From Anaerosporobacter faecicola (GTDB taxonomy: Bacteria; Bacillota; Clostridia; Lachnospirales; Lachnospiraceae), in contig NZ_JAAQRO010000008.1 in NCBI RefSeq assembly GCF_012070565.1, forward strand, positions 1 to 64,000: a stretch of 64,000 nt of DNA. Direction: 5' to 3'. Each line of letters opens with the position of its first letter. The stretch's first letter is position 1. Shown piece after piece: positions 25,728-34,239 of this stretch. Made by a program: the position numbers and the translations under genes. The notes below the pieces were generated by a model. The model did not search any database. It saw only the letters and a program-made list of their open reading frames with translations, and was not told the DNA's origin.

Positions 25728-26861
25728 CTATCCACGTACAAGTTTCCCTTGATACATCTTTTTGGCTACGATATTAATACCAAATCTCTTTTGATATTTC
25801 TTGATCAGTGGTAACTCCTCTTTTGTAACAATCAATACACTTCTACCTGGTTGTCCATTACGCCCAGTACGTCCTGAACGGTGAAGATATTCCATTTCGT
25901 CTTCAGGTATGGATATATGGAAAACCGTATCAATCCCATCAAAATGTAATCCTCTAGCAGCAATGTCTGTTGCAATCAGATATTGAATCTTCCCATTTCG
26001 GAATTGCTCCACGACTCGCTTTCGATCCGTCTTCACATTCGAACCGTGAAGGCATTCTGCCTTTAACCCTTCATAGACTAATTTATAGGTTGCTTCTTCA
26101 ATTTCACTGACTTTATTAATAAAGATCATGGCTCTCTTCGCCTTCATAATACGGGTTAATTTCCGTAATGTCTCCAACTTGTCTCTTCTCTCCACAACTA
26201 AACAGATATGTTCAATGGTATCTGGTATGGTTTGGGCTTTCTGGGTTTTGATTACACTTGGATCTTTCATCAGTTCTTTCGCAACTTGTAAAGTTTTATT
26301 GGTGATACTAGCAGAGAAAACAAGTAACTGGCGATCTCGCATGGTGCATTTGATTACTTCCTGAACCCCTTGTACATTATCTGCATTCAATAATTTATCG
26401 CCTTCGTCAATAACGATGGTTTTCACCGTATGTGCTGCTATCTTTTTCTTCTTAATTAATTCATGAATTCTGCCTGCCGTTCCAATAATGATCTGTGGCT
26501 TTTCTTTTAGTTTTTCAATTTGTCTGGTAATATTAACATTTCCAATAATAACTGCTGATTGAAGCCCCAAACCAGAATTCTTAGACAAACGTTCCACCTG
26601 GTTGTGAACCTGCATGGCTAGTTCATGGGTAGGAACCAAGATGATTACCTGATTTGTCCTTTGAATCTCTTTATATTTCTCAAAAATTGGTACAAGATAT
26701 GCAAGTGTTTTACCTGAGCCTGTCTCTGACTCCGCAATAACATCTTTTCCTTCCGTAATAATAGGATATACTAATTCCTGGACTTTTGTTGGTTCTACGA
26801 TTTTTTCGATTTCAAGAGCCTTAACCAGTTTATTCTCTTTCACTAATTCTTTAAAATTCAT
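25728..26861 (-). CDS. DEAD-box-like RNA helicase with DEGD motif
   Basis: The 377-residue protein has the Q motif PTKVQELVYP, motif I AESETGSGKT, Ia PTHELAMQV, Ib TAGR, motif V ATDIAARGL and motif VI HRSGRTGRNG. Motif II reads DEGD instead of DEAD, and motif III reads SAS rather than SAT. It ends soon after the helicase core, without the long basic tail of CsdA-type enzymes. It should remodel RNA, possibly in ribosome assembly or mRNA decay. Start at 26861 follows GGAG with better spacing than the ATG two codons upstream. Confidence 0.88.
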   Translation of the reverse strand: MNFKELVKENKLVKALEIEKIVEPTKVQELVYPIITEGKDVIAESETGSGKTLAYLVPIFEKYKEIQRTNQVIILVPTHELAMQVHNQVERLSKNSGLGLQSAVIIGNVNITRQIEKLKEKPQIIIGTAGRIHELIKKKKIAAHTVKTIVIDEGDKLLNADNVQGVQEVIKCTMRDRQLLVFSASITNKTLQVAKELMKDPSVIKTQKAQTIPDTIEHICLVVERRDKLETLRKLTRIMKAKRAMIFINKVSEIEEATYKLVYEGLKAECLHGSNVKTDRKRVVEQFRNGKIQYLIATDIAARGLHFDGIDTVFHISIPEDEMEYLHRSGRTGRNGQPGRSVLIVTKEELPLIKKYQKRFGINIVAKKMYQGKLVRG

Positions 26862-27034
26862 TCTCATACTCCAATCTATCGTAATAGGTTACATTCTGTC
26901 TACAAGATTCTATTTTATCATTATTCTACACACTTGTCTAAAGTTTTATGAACTGGTACCATCTCCTCTTCGTAATTTCCCTTTAAGATTTTATGAAGCT
27001 CTCTTCTTTCCTTTTCTACAAAACATACTTGTGA

Positions 27035-27099
27035 TATAATTAGATATATCCTATGACATATTGACCTGTGAAACCTTCGCAATGCGCGAATTGTGAAGG
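27035..27099 (+). promoter_or_regulatory. plsC promoter and leader hairpin
   Basis: TGATATAAT (27035-27042, extended -10) follows a weak -35 TTTTCT 17 bases upstream. The predicted leader then contains a 10-bp stem, CCTTCGCAAT (27074-27083) with ATTGTGAAGG (27090-27099), around a GCGCGA loop. Otherwise the 26862-27170 gap shows no supported gene. Confidence 0.5.
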
Positions 27100-27170
27100 G
27101 CAGGCATTTGTCGGGTACCCCATTATAAAAATTATGAAACCAGTTCATAGAAAGAAAGAGAGAGCGTAAC

Positions 27171-27908
27171 ATGAGAAGAATCGTTTTAATGGCGTTAAGA
27201 AATTTTTTCATATTTCCTTTTTGGTTCTATCGTATTTGCAAATATGGTAATCACCCAGAAAAATACGATGCTAATACAAGATATTCCTATCTGAGTAAAA
27301 TCACCAAACGAATTAACAAAACTGGTCGTGTCAAAATTGAATGCACGGGTCTTGAGAATTTACCAAAAGAAACAGGATATATCCTATTTCCCAATCATCA
27401 AGGTTTATTCGATGCTTTAGCATTTCTTGAAACACACGAACGACCATTTGCTACTATTTCAAAAAAAGAAGTGCAGAATGTCTTTTTAGTAAAGCAGGTT
27501 TTTCGATTGTTGCATTGTATTATGATTGACCGAGAAGATGTCAAACAAGCAATGATGGTCATTCGCGAAGTTGCCAAAGAAGCAGAAAATGGACGTAATT
27601 TTATCTTATTTGCAGAAGGAACAAGAAGTAAGAACGGGAATCACATTGGTGAATTCAAAGCAGGAAGCTTCAAAAGTGCTTACTATGCCAAATGTCCAAT
27701 CGTTCCTGTTGCCTTATTAGATTCTTATAAAGTATTCGATACCCATTCTCTTAAGAAGGTAACGGTACAGATCCACTACTTAGAACCACTTTACTACGAA
27801 GATTATAAAGATCTGAAAACACATGACATCGCTAAGATTGTAGAAAAACGTATTACCGAAGCCATTAGCAAAGCTGAAGCTGCCCGTGGGAATGAATACA
27901 CCTCTTAG
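27171..27908 (+). CDS. plsC: 1-acyl-sn-glycerol-3-phosphate acyltransferase family (PlsC)
   Basis: The 245-residue membrane-associated acyltransferase carries the HX4D catalytic motif at His76-Asp81 (NHQGLFD), motif III FAEGTRS near 145, and the later PVAL motif (CPIVPVALLDS). PlsC-type enzymes add the second acyl chain to lysophosphatidic acid; related sequences may acylate other lysolipids. An N-terminal hydrophobic segment (about 5-22) anchors it. It has its own extended -10 promoter and ends before two hairpins. Confidence 0.9.
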   Translation: MRRIVLMALRNFFIFPFWFYRICKYGNHPEKYDANTRYSYLSKITKRINKTGRVKIECTGLENLPKETGYILFPNHQGLFDALAFLETHERPFATISKKEVQNVFLVKQVFRLLHCIMIDREDVKQAMMVIREVAKEAENGRNFILFAEGTRSKNGNHIGEFKAGSFKSAYYAKCPIVPVALLDSYKVFDTHSLKKVTVQIHYLEPLYYEDYKDLKTHDIAKIVEKRITEAISKAEAARGNEYTS

Positions 27909-27938
27909 ATTGATGGATCATTCGGCTCTTAATTCCAT

Positions 27939-27967
27939 ATTGACCAGTTGCACTGCAACTGGTCAAT
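27939..27967. other. Near-perfect 29-bp palindrome
   Basis: ATTGACCAGTTGCA (27939-27952) and its exact complement (27954-27967) are separated by one base. It lies 30 bases after plsC and has no T run. It could be a cruciform-type regulatory site or a weak transcript-end hairpin. Confidence 0.5.
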
Positions 27968-27996
27968 ACGGATTCAGGGGCTATTTTTTAGCCGTC

Positions 27997-28041
27997 AAAA
28001 AGAACGGGTGACGATCCTTCCTAATCGTCACCCGTTCTTTT
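27997..28041. terminator. Bidirectional terminator, plsC and heptad-repeat gene
   Basis: AAAAAGAACGGGTGACGAT (27997-28015) pairs perfectly with ATCGTCACCCGTTCTTTTT (28023-28041). A and T runs on both flanks serve both convergent genes. Confidence 0.92.
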
Positions 28042-28096
28042 TCTTCAGGGCCAACTACCCTTCTGTTCTATTTTGTTTCGATTTGTTTTGTTTCTT

Positions 28097-30034
28097 TTAG
28101 TTCATTTCAATGATGAATTTAACGCTACTCTTGAATTCGCTGTTTGTATCTGTGAATGTCGTATATTTGTTTGCGGCATCCTGTAGGTCATCAAACTTAT
28201 CAACTATATTACCTAATTTTCCATCAACTGTATCGATTAACTTAGAAACTCCTTCACGGTCGAATTTCTCCATATTTTCTGCTAATGTTTTACCGCCATC
28301 TGCAACTTTTCCAACACCCGCAACTAATTTGGAACTAGCATTGTTTAATTTCGGTGTTGCTTGTGAAAGTTTACTACTTGCTGAATCAACTTTCTTACTT
28401 GCATCATTTAACTTACTGATACCAGAACTTAATGTAGTGGTAGCACTGTTTAATTTGCTAGTACCATCTGCTAATGTCTTACTTCCTGCTTTTAATTGTT
28501 TCATTGCAGACTGTAATGACTTTGCTCCATCTTTCATCTTTGTTGTTCCACCTGACAATGTCTTAGCACCATCTGCTAAAGATGTTGCTCCTGCTGCAGC
28601 TTGTGATAAACCAGCTTCAATCTGTGCTCCACTCGCTGTAAGTCCTTGGGCAATTTGTTTTTGACCAGCTGTATTCTTTTCTAACATTGCTACGATGGTT
28701 TCATCTACTCCTGCTGCTTTCAATGCAGCTACAATCTTTTCATTATTTTCAACTGTTGCAGATAAGGTTGCATAAGCTTCATTTTCTGCTTTTTTACCAG
28801 CTTCCAATTGTTTTAATGCAGCATTTAATGATGTTGCACCACTATTGATCGTATTAGCACCTTTCACTAAGGAATCAAAGTTCGTTACTAATGAATCTAC
28901 ACCACTCTTCGCTTGTTTTAAACCAGAATTTAATTTTTGTGCACCATCATTTAATGTAGATACTCCTGAAACAAGACTTCCCGCTTTTCCATAAAGGGTT
29001 TGAATACCATCTGTAACTTTACTAACACCTGCGATGTATTGGTCGATACTGCTTGTTAATGTACCAACCGCATCTGTATAATCTCCAGTACTTCCTTCTA
29101 ATTTATTAAGCCCATCTGATAATGTATTAGAACCATCAACTAATTTTTTTGAAGCTTCTGCTAAATCGTCCATAGAATCTGCAAGCTCACTTAGTTGATC
29201 CTCATCATCTAATTCGATTTCATTTAATAGATCTGCTGTTACAACATTTAATACCGTAATTGGTTCATAATTATTGATATCTGCTGTTATGGTAATAGAG
29301 CCTGGTACTTTTGTATCTTCTCCAAGATCTAAGCTATCCTTTAATCCAGGCATTGCAACACCAACAACAACATATTTGTCACCATCTGAGATAACTTTTG
29401 CATTCTCTGCTTTTACATTTGCGAATTGATCAGTCTTCAACATGGCTGCTGCAACAACCGTAAATGGTGTGTACAATCCAGTTGATGAATCTTTGCTATT
29501 ATTCACATAATTGTATTCAATTGTTAATTGTCCACTCTTTCCTTCTAATTCAGATGGTTGAATCTCAACGCCATCTAATTTGTAAGTTGCTTCAATACTT
29601 ACTGGTAACTCTGCATCTGTTGTACCTTGGTAGTAGATATCATTTCCATCTGCCTGCCAAACGATTTCTCCATTTTCACCTTGTGTAAATGTTTCATTTC
29701 CTTTTACATTGACGATATCATTTAATGTTGTCTTATCTGTGATCGTTGCATCTCCACTATAGTTCTTTAACCAGTCACTAACGATGACTTGGTTAACGGT
29801 ACCTGTAGCATCCGCTTTTACATATACCGTTTCTTCTTTTTCAATTCCTTCATTCGTTGTAGTAACCGTTGTATCTGTTGTAGCTACTTCATTTACGATT
29901 TCATTGTATGCTTCATTTGTTAATACATTTTTATAATTACTAGCGTTAGCTGGTAGTGCAGTTGCACCAAAGATTGTTGTTACACCTAAGGCCCCAATGA
30001 TAACACTAGCTGCGATTTTCTTATTCATATTCAT
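28097..30034 (-). CDS. Exported Leu-Gly heptad-repeat protein, MMPL partner
   Basis: The 645-residue protein begins with a signal peptide (about 1-31, cut after PANAS-type sequence). A beta-rich region (about 60-270) follows, and then long xxxLxxG heptad repeats (about 290-600), such as KLVDGSNTLSDGLNKL and KLNSGLKQAKSGVDSL. This architecture is known from YhgE/Pip-like and RND/MMPL-associated proteins. It forms an extended coiled structure outside the membrane. It lies 12 bases after the MMPL transporter gene and is probably co-transcribed, perhaps as an adaptor or periplasm-like extension. A clear AAGGAGG precedes the start. Confidence 0.85.
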   Translation of the reverse strand: MNMNKKIAASVIIGALGVTTIFGATALPANASNYKNVLTNEAYNEIVNEVATTDTTVTTTNEGIEKEETVYVKADATGTVNQVIVSDWLKNYSGDATITDKTTLNDIVNVKGNETFTQGENGEIVWQADGNDIYYQGTTDAELPVSIEATYKLDGVEIQPSELEGKSGQLTIEYNYVNNSKDSSTGLYTPFTVVAAAMLKTDQFANVKAENAKVISDGDKYVVVGVAMPGLKDSLDLGEDTKVPGSITITADINNYEPITVLNVVTADLLNEIELDDEDQLSELADSMDDLAEASKKLVDGSNTLSDGLNKLEGSTGDYTDAVGTLTSSIDQYIAGVSKVTDGIQTLYGKAGSLVSGVSTLNDGAQKLNSGLKQAKSGVDSLVTNFDSLVKGANTINSGATSLNAALKQLEAGKKAENEAYATLSATVENNEKIVAALKAAGVDETIVAMLEKNTAGQKQIAQGLTASGAQIEAGLSQAAAGATSLADGAKTLSGGTTKMKDGAKSLQSAMKQLKAGSKTLADGTSKLNSATTTLSSGISKLNDASKKVDSASSKLSQATPKLNNASSKLVAGVGKVADGGKTLAENMEKFDREGVSKLIDTVDGKLGNIVDKFDDLQDAANKYTTFTDTNSEFKSSVKFIIEMN

Positions 30035-30046
30035 AACGCTACCTCC

Positions 30047-32119
30047 TTAATTTTCTTTCACACCGAACTTCATTGACGTTTTACAGATTACTTTATCAAA
30101 GATCATGAACATGGATGGTAAGATAAATATTACGATTACCATACTGATCAATGCACCTCTTGACATAAGCGAACACAAGGAGCTGATCATATCAATATCC
30201 GAACATAAACCTACACCAATTGTTGCTGCGAAGAAACACAATGCACTTACGATTACTGATTTAATTGAAACTTGATGTGCAATTGTAATTGATTCCTTCT
30301 TACTCTTACCTTTATTACGTTCTTTCTTATATCTTGTTGTCATTAATATTGCATAATCCACGGTTGCACCTAACTGAATGGTTCCAATAACAACGGATGC
30401 AATGAATGGGATCGTCGTATTCGTATAATAAGGAATACCCATATTAACAAAGATCGCAAACTCAATTACTGCAACCAAGATGATTGGTAATGAGATGGAA
30501 CGGAATAAAATCATTATGATAATAAAAATTACACCAATGGAAACAATACTAACATTTTTAAAGTCAACTGCTGTAATATCAATCAAGTCTTTTGTTAATG
30601 GTGCTTCACCAACTACTAAGGAATCTTCGCTATAGGATTTCACAATATCCGTGATCTTTGTGATTTGGTCATTGACTTCATCACTAGCCACTTTATATTC
30701 CGAGCTAATTAGTTCAAGCTGATACAGATCGGACTTAACTGCATTTGTGAGGCTTTCTGGTAACATACTTACCGGTACGGCTGGACCTACGAACGTATCA
30801 AGTCCGATTACTGCGGATACACCATCAAGATCTCGAATCTTATTCATCATCTCATAATAATCTTTGCTACTTACATCATTTTTGATCAGAAGCATATGCG
30901 TTGTATTCATATTAAATTCTTCTTGTAGCTTCTTGTTTGCTTTAATACTATCGATGGTTCCTGGTAAGGAATCGGTTAAGTCATAATATACTTTCGTATG
31001 ATTATTACCGTAGATTGCAGGTACTAATAAGATTAAGAAGATCACTGCAAAGATAATATAATGTTTTGTAACAAATCTTGATACGCCATCTAAATTTGGT
31101 ACAAGTTCTCTGTGTTTTGTCTTCTCGATTGCTTTATCAAAAAGTAATACCAAGGATGGTAATAAGGTAACACATACCACAACACCAAGTACAACACCTT
31201 TTGCCATAACAAGACCAAGGTCTTTACCAAGTGTGAAACTCATAAAGCAAAGTGCTAAGAAACCAGCTACTGTTGTGATGGAACTACCAACAACAGAGGA
31301 GATCGTATTGGAGATTGCATGCGACATGGCACGATTGTTATCACCAGGGAATCTCTCTTTATTCTCTTCGTAACTATGCAACAAGAAAATGGAATAATCC
31401 ATTGTAACACCTAATTGTAAAACAGCACTCAATGCTTTTGTTATATATGAAATCTCCCCAAACATGATGTTACTTCCTAGATTATATACAACAGCAAATC
31501 CGATACTTGCCATAAAGATAAATGGTACTATAAATGAATTCATTGTAAGTGCAAGTACGATCATTGACAAAATAACGGCAATGACTACATAAAGAGGTGT
31601 TTCTTTCTCTGTCAGTAATTTTGTATCTTCATTGATCGCTGACATACCACTAATAAATACTTGTTTATCTGCTACCTTTCTCATCTGAGCGATTGCATCT
31701 AATGTATCATCAGAAGCTGTTGAGCCTTCAAACATAACAGCCATTAATGTACAATCCCCAGAAGTAAATGCATCAAGAACCTTTTCTGGAAGCATTGTTT
31801 TTGGAACGGATAAATCCAAGATGGAATCATACCAGATTACTTTGCTTACTCCATCGATCTCTTCGAATTTTGCCTTTAGTGCTGATACATCTTTATCCTT
31901 CATCCCCTCTATAACAACCATCGAGAATGCACCAGATTTAAAGTCATCTACAAGGATCTGCTGTCCTTCTACTGTTTCTATATCTTCTGGTAAGTAAGAT
32001 AAGATATCGTAATTAACTCTTGTATGTATATATCCAAAAAATGCAGGAATTAATAACAAAACTGAGATTAATACGATTAAATTCTTATGCTTTGTAATAA
32101 ATTTTCCAAACCCTATCAT
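30047..32119 (-). CDS. RND/MMPL family transporter
   Basis: The 690-residue protein has 12 hydrophobic helices arranged as 1 + 5 twice, with large extracellular loops after helix 1 and helix 7, and the repeats ILQLGVTMDYSIFLLHSYEE-like and GTIQLGATVDYAILMTTRYK-like stretches. These carry the GX4D-type proton-relay residues seen in MMPL and patched-like proteins. It should export a lipid or hydrophobic compound using proton motive force; substrate is unknown. The ATG at 32119 has ideal GGAG spacing; an upstream GTG is less good. It is divergent from a TetR gene and preceded by two TetR-like operators. Confidence 0.88.
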   Translation of the reverse strand: MIGFGKFITKHKNLIVLISVLLLIPAFFGYIHTRVNYDILSYLPEDIETVEGQQILVDDFKSGAFSMVVIEGMKDKDVSALKAKFEEIDGVSKVIWYDSILDLSVPKTMLPEKVLDAFTSGDCTLMAVMFEGSTASDDTLDAIAQMRKVADKQVFISGMSAINEDTKLLTEKETPLYVVIAVILSMIVLALTMNSFIVPFIFMASIGFAVVYNLGSNIMFGEISYITKALSAVLQLGVTMDYSIFLLHSYEENKERFPGDNNRAMSHAISNTISSVVGSSITTVAGFLALCFMSFTLGKDLGLVMAKGVVLGVVVCVTLLPSLVLLFDKAIEKTKHRELVPNLDGVSRFVTKHYIIFAVIFLILLVPAIYGNNHTKVYYDLTDSLPGTIDSIKANKKLQEEFNMNTTHMLLIKNDVSSKDYYEMMNKIRDLDGVSAVIGLDTFVGPAVPVSMLPESLTNAVKSDLYQLELISSEYKVASDEVNDQITKITDIVKSYSEDSLVVGEAPLTKDLIDITAVDFKNVSIVSIGVIFIIIMILFRSISLPIILVAVIEFAIFVNMGIPYYTNTTIPFIASVVIGTIQLGATVDYAILMTTRYKKERNKGKSKKESITIAHQVSIKSVIVSALCFFAATIGVGLCSDIDMISSLCSLMSRGALISMVIVIFILPSMFMIFDKVICKTSMKFGVKEN

Positions 32120-32180
32120 ATTGTTCACTCCTTTTCTATATTTCCTTTTCTACCAAATGATTTTACAATCACCTCAAAAA

Positions 32181-32237
32181 ATGACCACCAGTCATAATTG
32201 TCATATATGTTATAACATAAAAATGACCATCGGTCAA
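32181..32237 (-). promoter_or_regulatory. Promoter of MMPL operon flanked by twin TetR-type operators
   Basis: Two similar palindromes, ATGACCACCAGTCAT (32181-32195) and ATGACCATCGGTCAA (32223-32237), flank a minus-strand promoter with TTGACC (forward 32232-32237) and TATAAC (forward 32209-32214) at 17-base spacing. The upstream operator overlaps the -35, and the other lies around or just after the transcription start. This is an arrangement expected for repression by the neighbouring TetR protein. Sites are predicted by pattern only. Confidence 0.75.
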
Positions 32238-32386
32238 TATCCTTTATAATTTTTTTATATTTTAAATTTTCACGAAAAATTAGCAGTTAAGAAGTTGGTT
32301 TTTATTTTTGTTTTATTTTTTATATATTGGAAGATCACAAATACGTAGCAATATGAGTTATCACATATTTGCTGAATTTTGGCTTG

Positions 32387-32415
32387 TTTACAATTCGAAA
32401 CGATTGTGCTACTAT
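32387..32415 (+). promoter_or_regulatory. Promoter of the TetR regulator
   Basis: TTTACA (32387-32392) is followed after 17 bases by TACTAT (32410-32415), which has a TGC extension. It is more than 150 bases from the twin operators, and no third operator is seen near it. Confidence 0.6.
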
Positions 32416-32454
32416 GAATTTAATCTTCAAAATATTTTTTAGGAAGTGATTTAA

Positions 32455-33069
32455 ATGGGGAAACTAGACGAAAAAAAGAAACAAAAAAAAGACACCTTAT
32501 TCACTACTGCCTTTGATTTGTTTACTTCACAAGGCTTTAATAAGACGTCCATATCTGATATTGTTCAGAAAGCAGGTGTTGCCAAAGGAACTTTTTATCT
32601 ATACTTTAAAGATAAGTATGATGTTAAAAACAAATTGATTGCGTACAAAGCAAGTACACTATTTAGCAAAGCCGTTCGCGATCTTGATGAAACAACACTA
32701 ACGGATTTCAGTGATATCATCATTTTCTTAGTTGATCACATTATCAACCAGTTAATAACCAACCCAAGTCTTTTACGTTTTATTGCAAAAGACTTAAGCT
32801 GGGGTATTTTTAAATCCGCTTTGCTTAGCAATGACGAGCATATCGAAACCGATTTCTATGATCGATATCTTACACTCGCCAAAGAATGCAATATTACGAT
32901 TAGCAATCCAGAAATTTTACTCTTTATGATTATCGAGCTAGTTGGTTCTAGTTGCTATAATTGTATTCTCTACAATACTCCGCTTACGATCAAAGAGTAT
33001 AAACCATACCTGTTCCAAAGTATACGGAGCATGATCGCAGCACAAGTAAAACCTACTTTACCAGTTTAA
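32455..33069 (+). CDS. TetR/AcrR family transcriptional regulator
   Basis: The 204-residue regulator has the TetR HTH (about 15-62; TSISDIVQKAGVAKGTFYLYFKDK) and a variable helical ligand domain. It is divergent from the MMPL transporter operon and probably represses it through the two TGACC-N3-GGTCA-like sites. The ligand is unknown. Its 3' end overlaps the convergent DHHW gene by 17 bases, with no terminator between. A Lys-rich N-terminal arm (KLDEKKKQKKD) precedes the HTH. Confidence 0.9.
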   Translation: MGKLDEKKKQKKDTLFTTAFDLFTSQGFNKTSISDIVQKAGVAKGTFYLYFKDKYDVKNKLIAYKASTLFSKAVRDLDETTLTDFSDIIIFLVDHIINQLITNPSLLRFIAKDLSWGIFKSALLSNDEHIETDFYDRYLTLAKECNITISNPEILLFMIIELVGSSCYNCILYNTPLTIKEYKPYLFQSIRSMIAAQVKPTLPV

Positions 33070-34228
33070 CCAAATTCTTATCTGACATGACGGTACTGTC
33101 GTTGTACAGTAAAAGAAGATCCGTAATCTCGTATTGCTCTACCAAATCTTCCAACTTCATGTTTAGATAACGTAAATCTACCAAAACCACCTCTTCAAAA
33201 TGATGAGCCAACAACGGAACTAGCGTATGGGCATACGAGTCTTTTACCACAAGAAGCCTTTTTCCATTCGTCTGGCTAGATGTAATTTCTACAAAAGCAT
33301 TATTGCCACCTAGAAAAACCGAATATGGATCATCACCAGTCAATTGTCCATAATCAAACAGAGAATCCATAACTTTTTCACCCATATTGATCGTAACCTG
33401 ATACGTTTCCTTATCATCAAATAGTGTAATCTTGTCTTTTATTTCTGCGACACCTACTTTGTTATAAAATGTCCCATAAAAATCACTGGTCCCCACTATT
33501 TGTTCATATTCTGATTGTTCTTTTGGCTGAAGTCCCACTGATTTGGCCCATTGCACATAAGCATAATAGGCTCCTAGGCTTGTCCAATGATGATCTGTTC
33601 GGTAATAGATATATTCGCCGCTTTTGTCTCGTAACGTTTGGTTTACATCTACTAAAAGTGACTTCGCCGTTTCTTCTGATACTTTCTCTGACAAATCCTT
33701 TTCAATTGTTTGATTGATCATCTCTTGGTTATAAGCAGAAGCAAATGGTGGTAACTTGTCCTGCAAAACATAATTGGATGTAGGCGCTAACAACGCTCTT
33801 ACATGATCTTCTCCTAAAATCGATTCATATTTTCCTAAGAATTGTACAATCCATTGTTTGTTCTTTTCCCATTGCTCCGGATCAATATCCTTTTCCTCGA
33901 TCTTCTCAATCAGGTACCCATCTTTTCCAAAATAAATTCCATTGTTGTCTTGTCTTCCTACCATTCTCTCTAAAGAAGTTTTCAACATGATAAAGGTATC
34001 TCTCCCTACAAATTGATCTGTTAGGTATTCTTCATATTTCACTGCAAACTCGCCACTATACAAGGATTCTTTTGTTAATTCTGGTCTCATCTGCAGGTAT
34101 CTTCTCTCCCGTTCAGAATATTGTCTGGGCTTGCTTAATAACGTAAGCATCGTTCCGCCAAAGATTACAAGAAGAAATACAACACAGGTTATCACTTGTC
34201 CTCTTCCGATCATTTTCTTGTCTTTCAT
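33053..34228 (-). CDS. DHHW family protein, AlgX/AlgJ-like polymer acetylation partner
   Basis: The 391-residue protein has one N-terminal membrane helix (about 12-32) and an extracytoplasmic SGNH-like domain. The DHHW motif is in YYRTDHHWTSLGAYYAY near residue 212, and VVKDSYAHTLVPLL near 325 carries the conserved Ser-containing block. Proteins of this family act with MBOAT O-acyltransferases to acetylate secreted polysaccharides. The MBOAT gene lies 11 bases upstream. No signal peptidase site is obvious, so it is probably membrane-anchored. Confidence 0.85.
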   Translation of the reverse strand: MKDKKMIGRGQVITCVVFLLVIFGGTMLTLLSKPRQYSERERRYLQMRPELTKESLYSGEFAVKYEEYLTDQFVGRDTFIMLKTSLERMVGRQDNNGIYFGKDGYLIEKIEEKDIDPEQWEKNKQWIVQFLGKYESILGEDHVRALLAPTSNYVLQDKLPPFASAYNQEMINQTIEKDLSEKVSEETAKSLLVDVNQTLRDKSGEYIYYRTDHHWTSLGAYYAYVQWAKSVGLQPKEQSEYEQIVGTSDFYGTFYNKVGVAEIKDKITLFDDKETYQVTINMGEKVMDSLFDYGQLTGDDPYSVFLGGNNAFVEITSSQTNGKRLLVVKDSYAHTLVPLLAHHFEEVVLVDLRYLNMKLEDLVEQYEITDLLLLYNDSTVMSDKNLVKLVK

Positions 34229-34239
34229 CTTGCCACCTC

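Noticed and set aside
26921-27211. Minus-strand 96-codon ORF before plsC
   Set aside because: It covers the plsC promoter and start on the opposite strand and has no ribosome site.
28110-28664. 184-codon plus-strand ORF antisense to the heptad-repeat gene
   Set aside because: Its Leu-rich pattern mirrors the regular heptad codons on the other strand.
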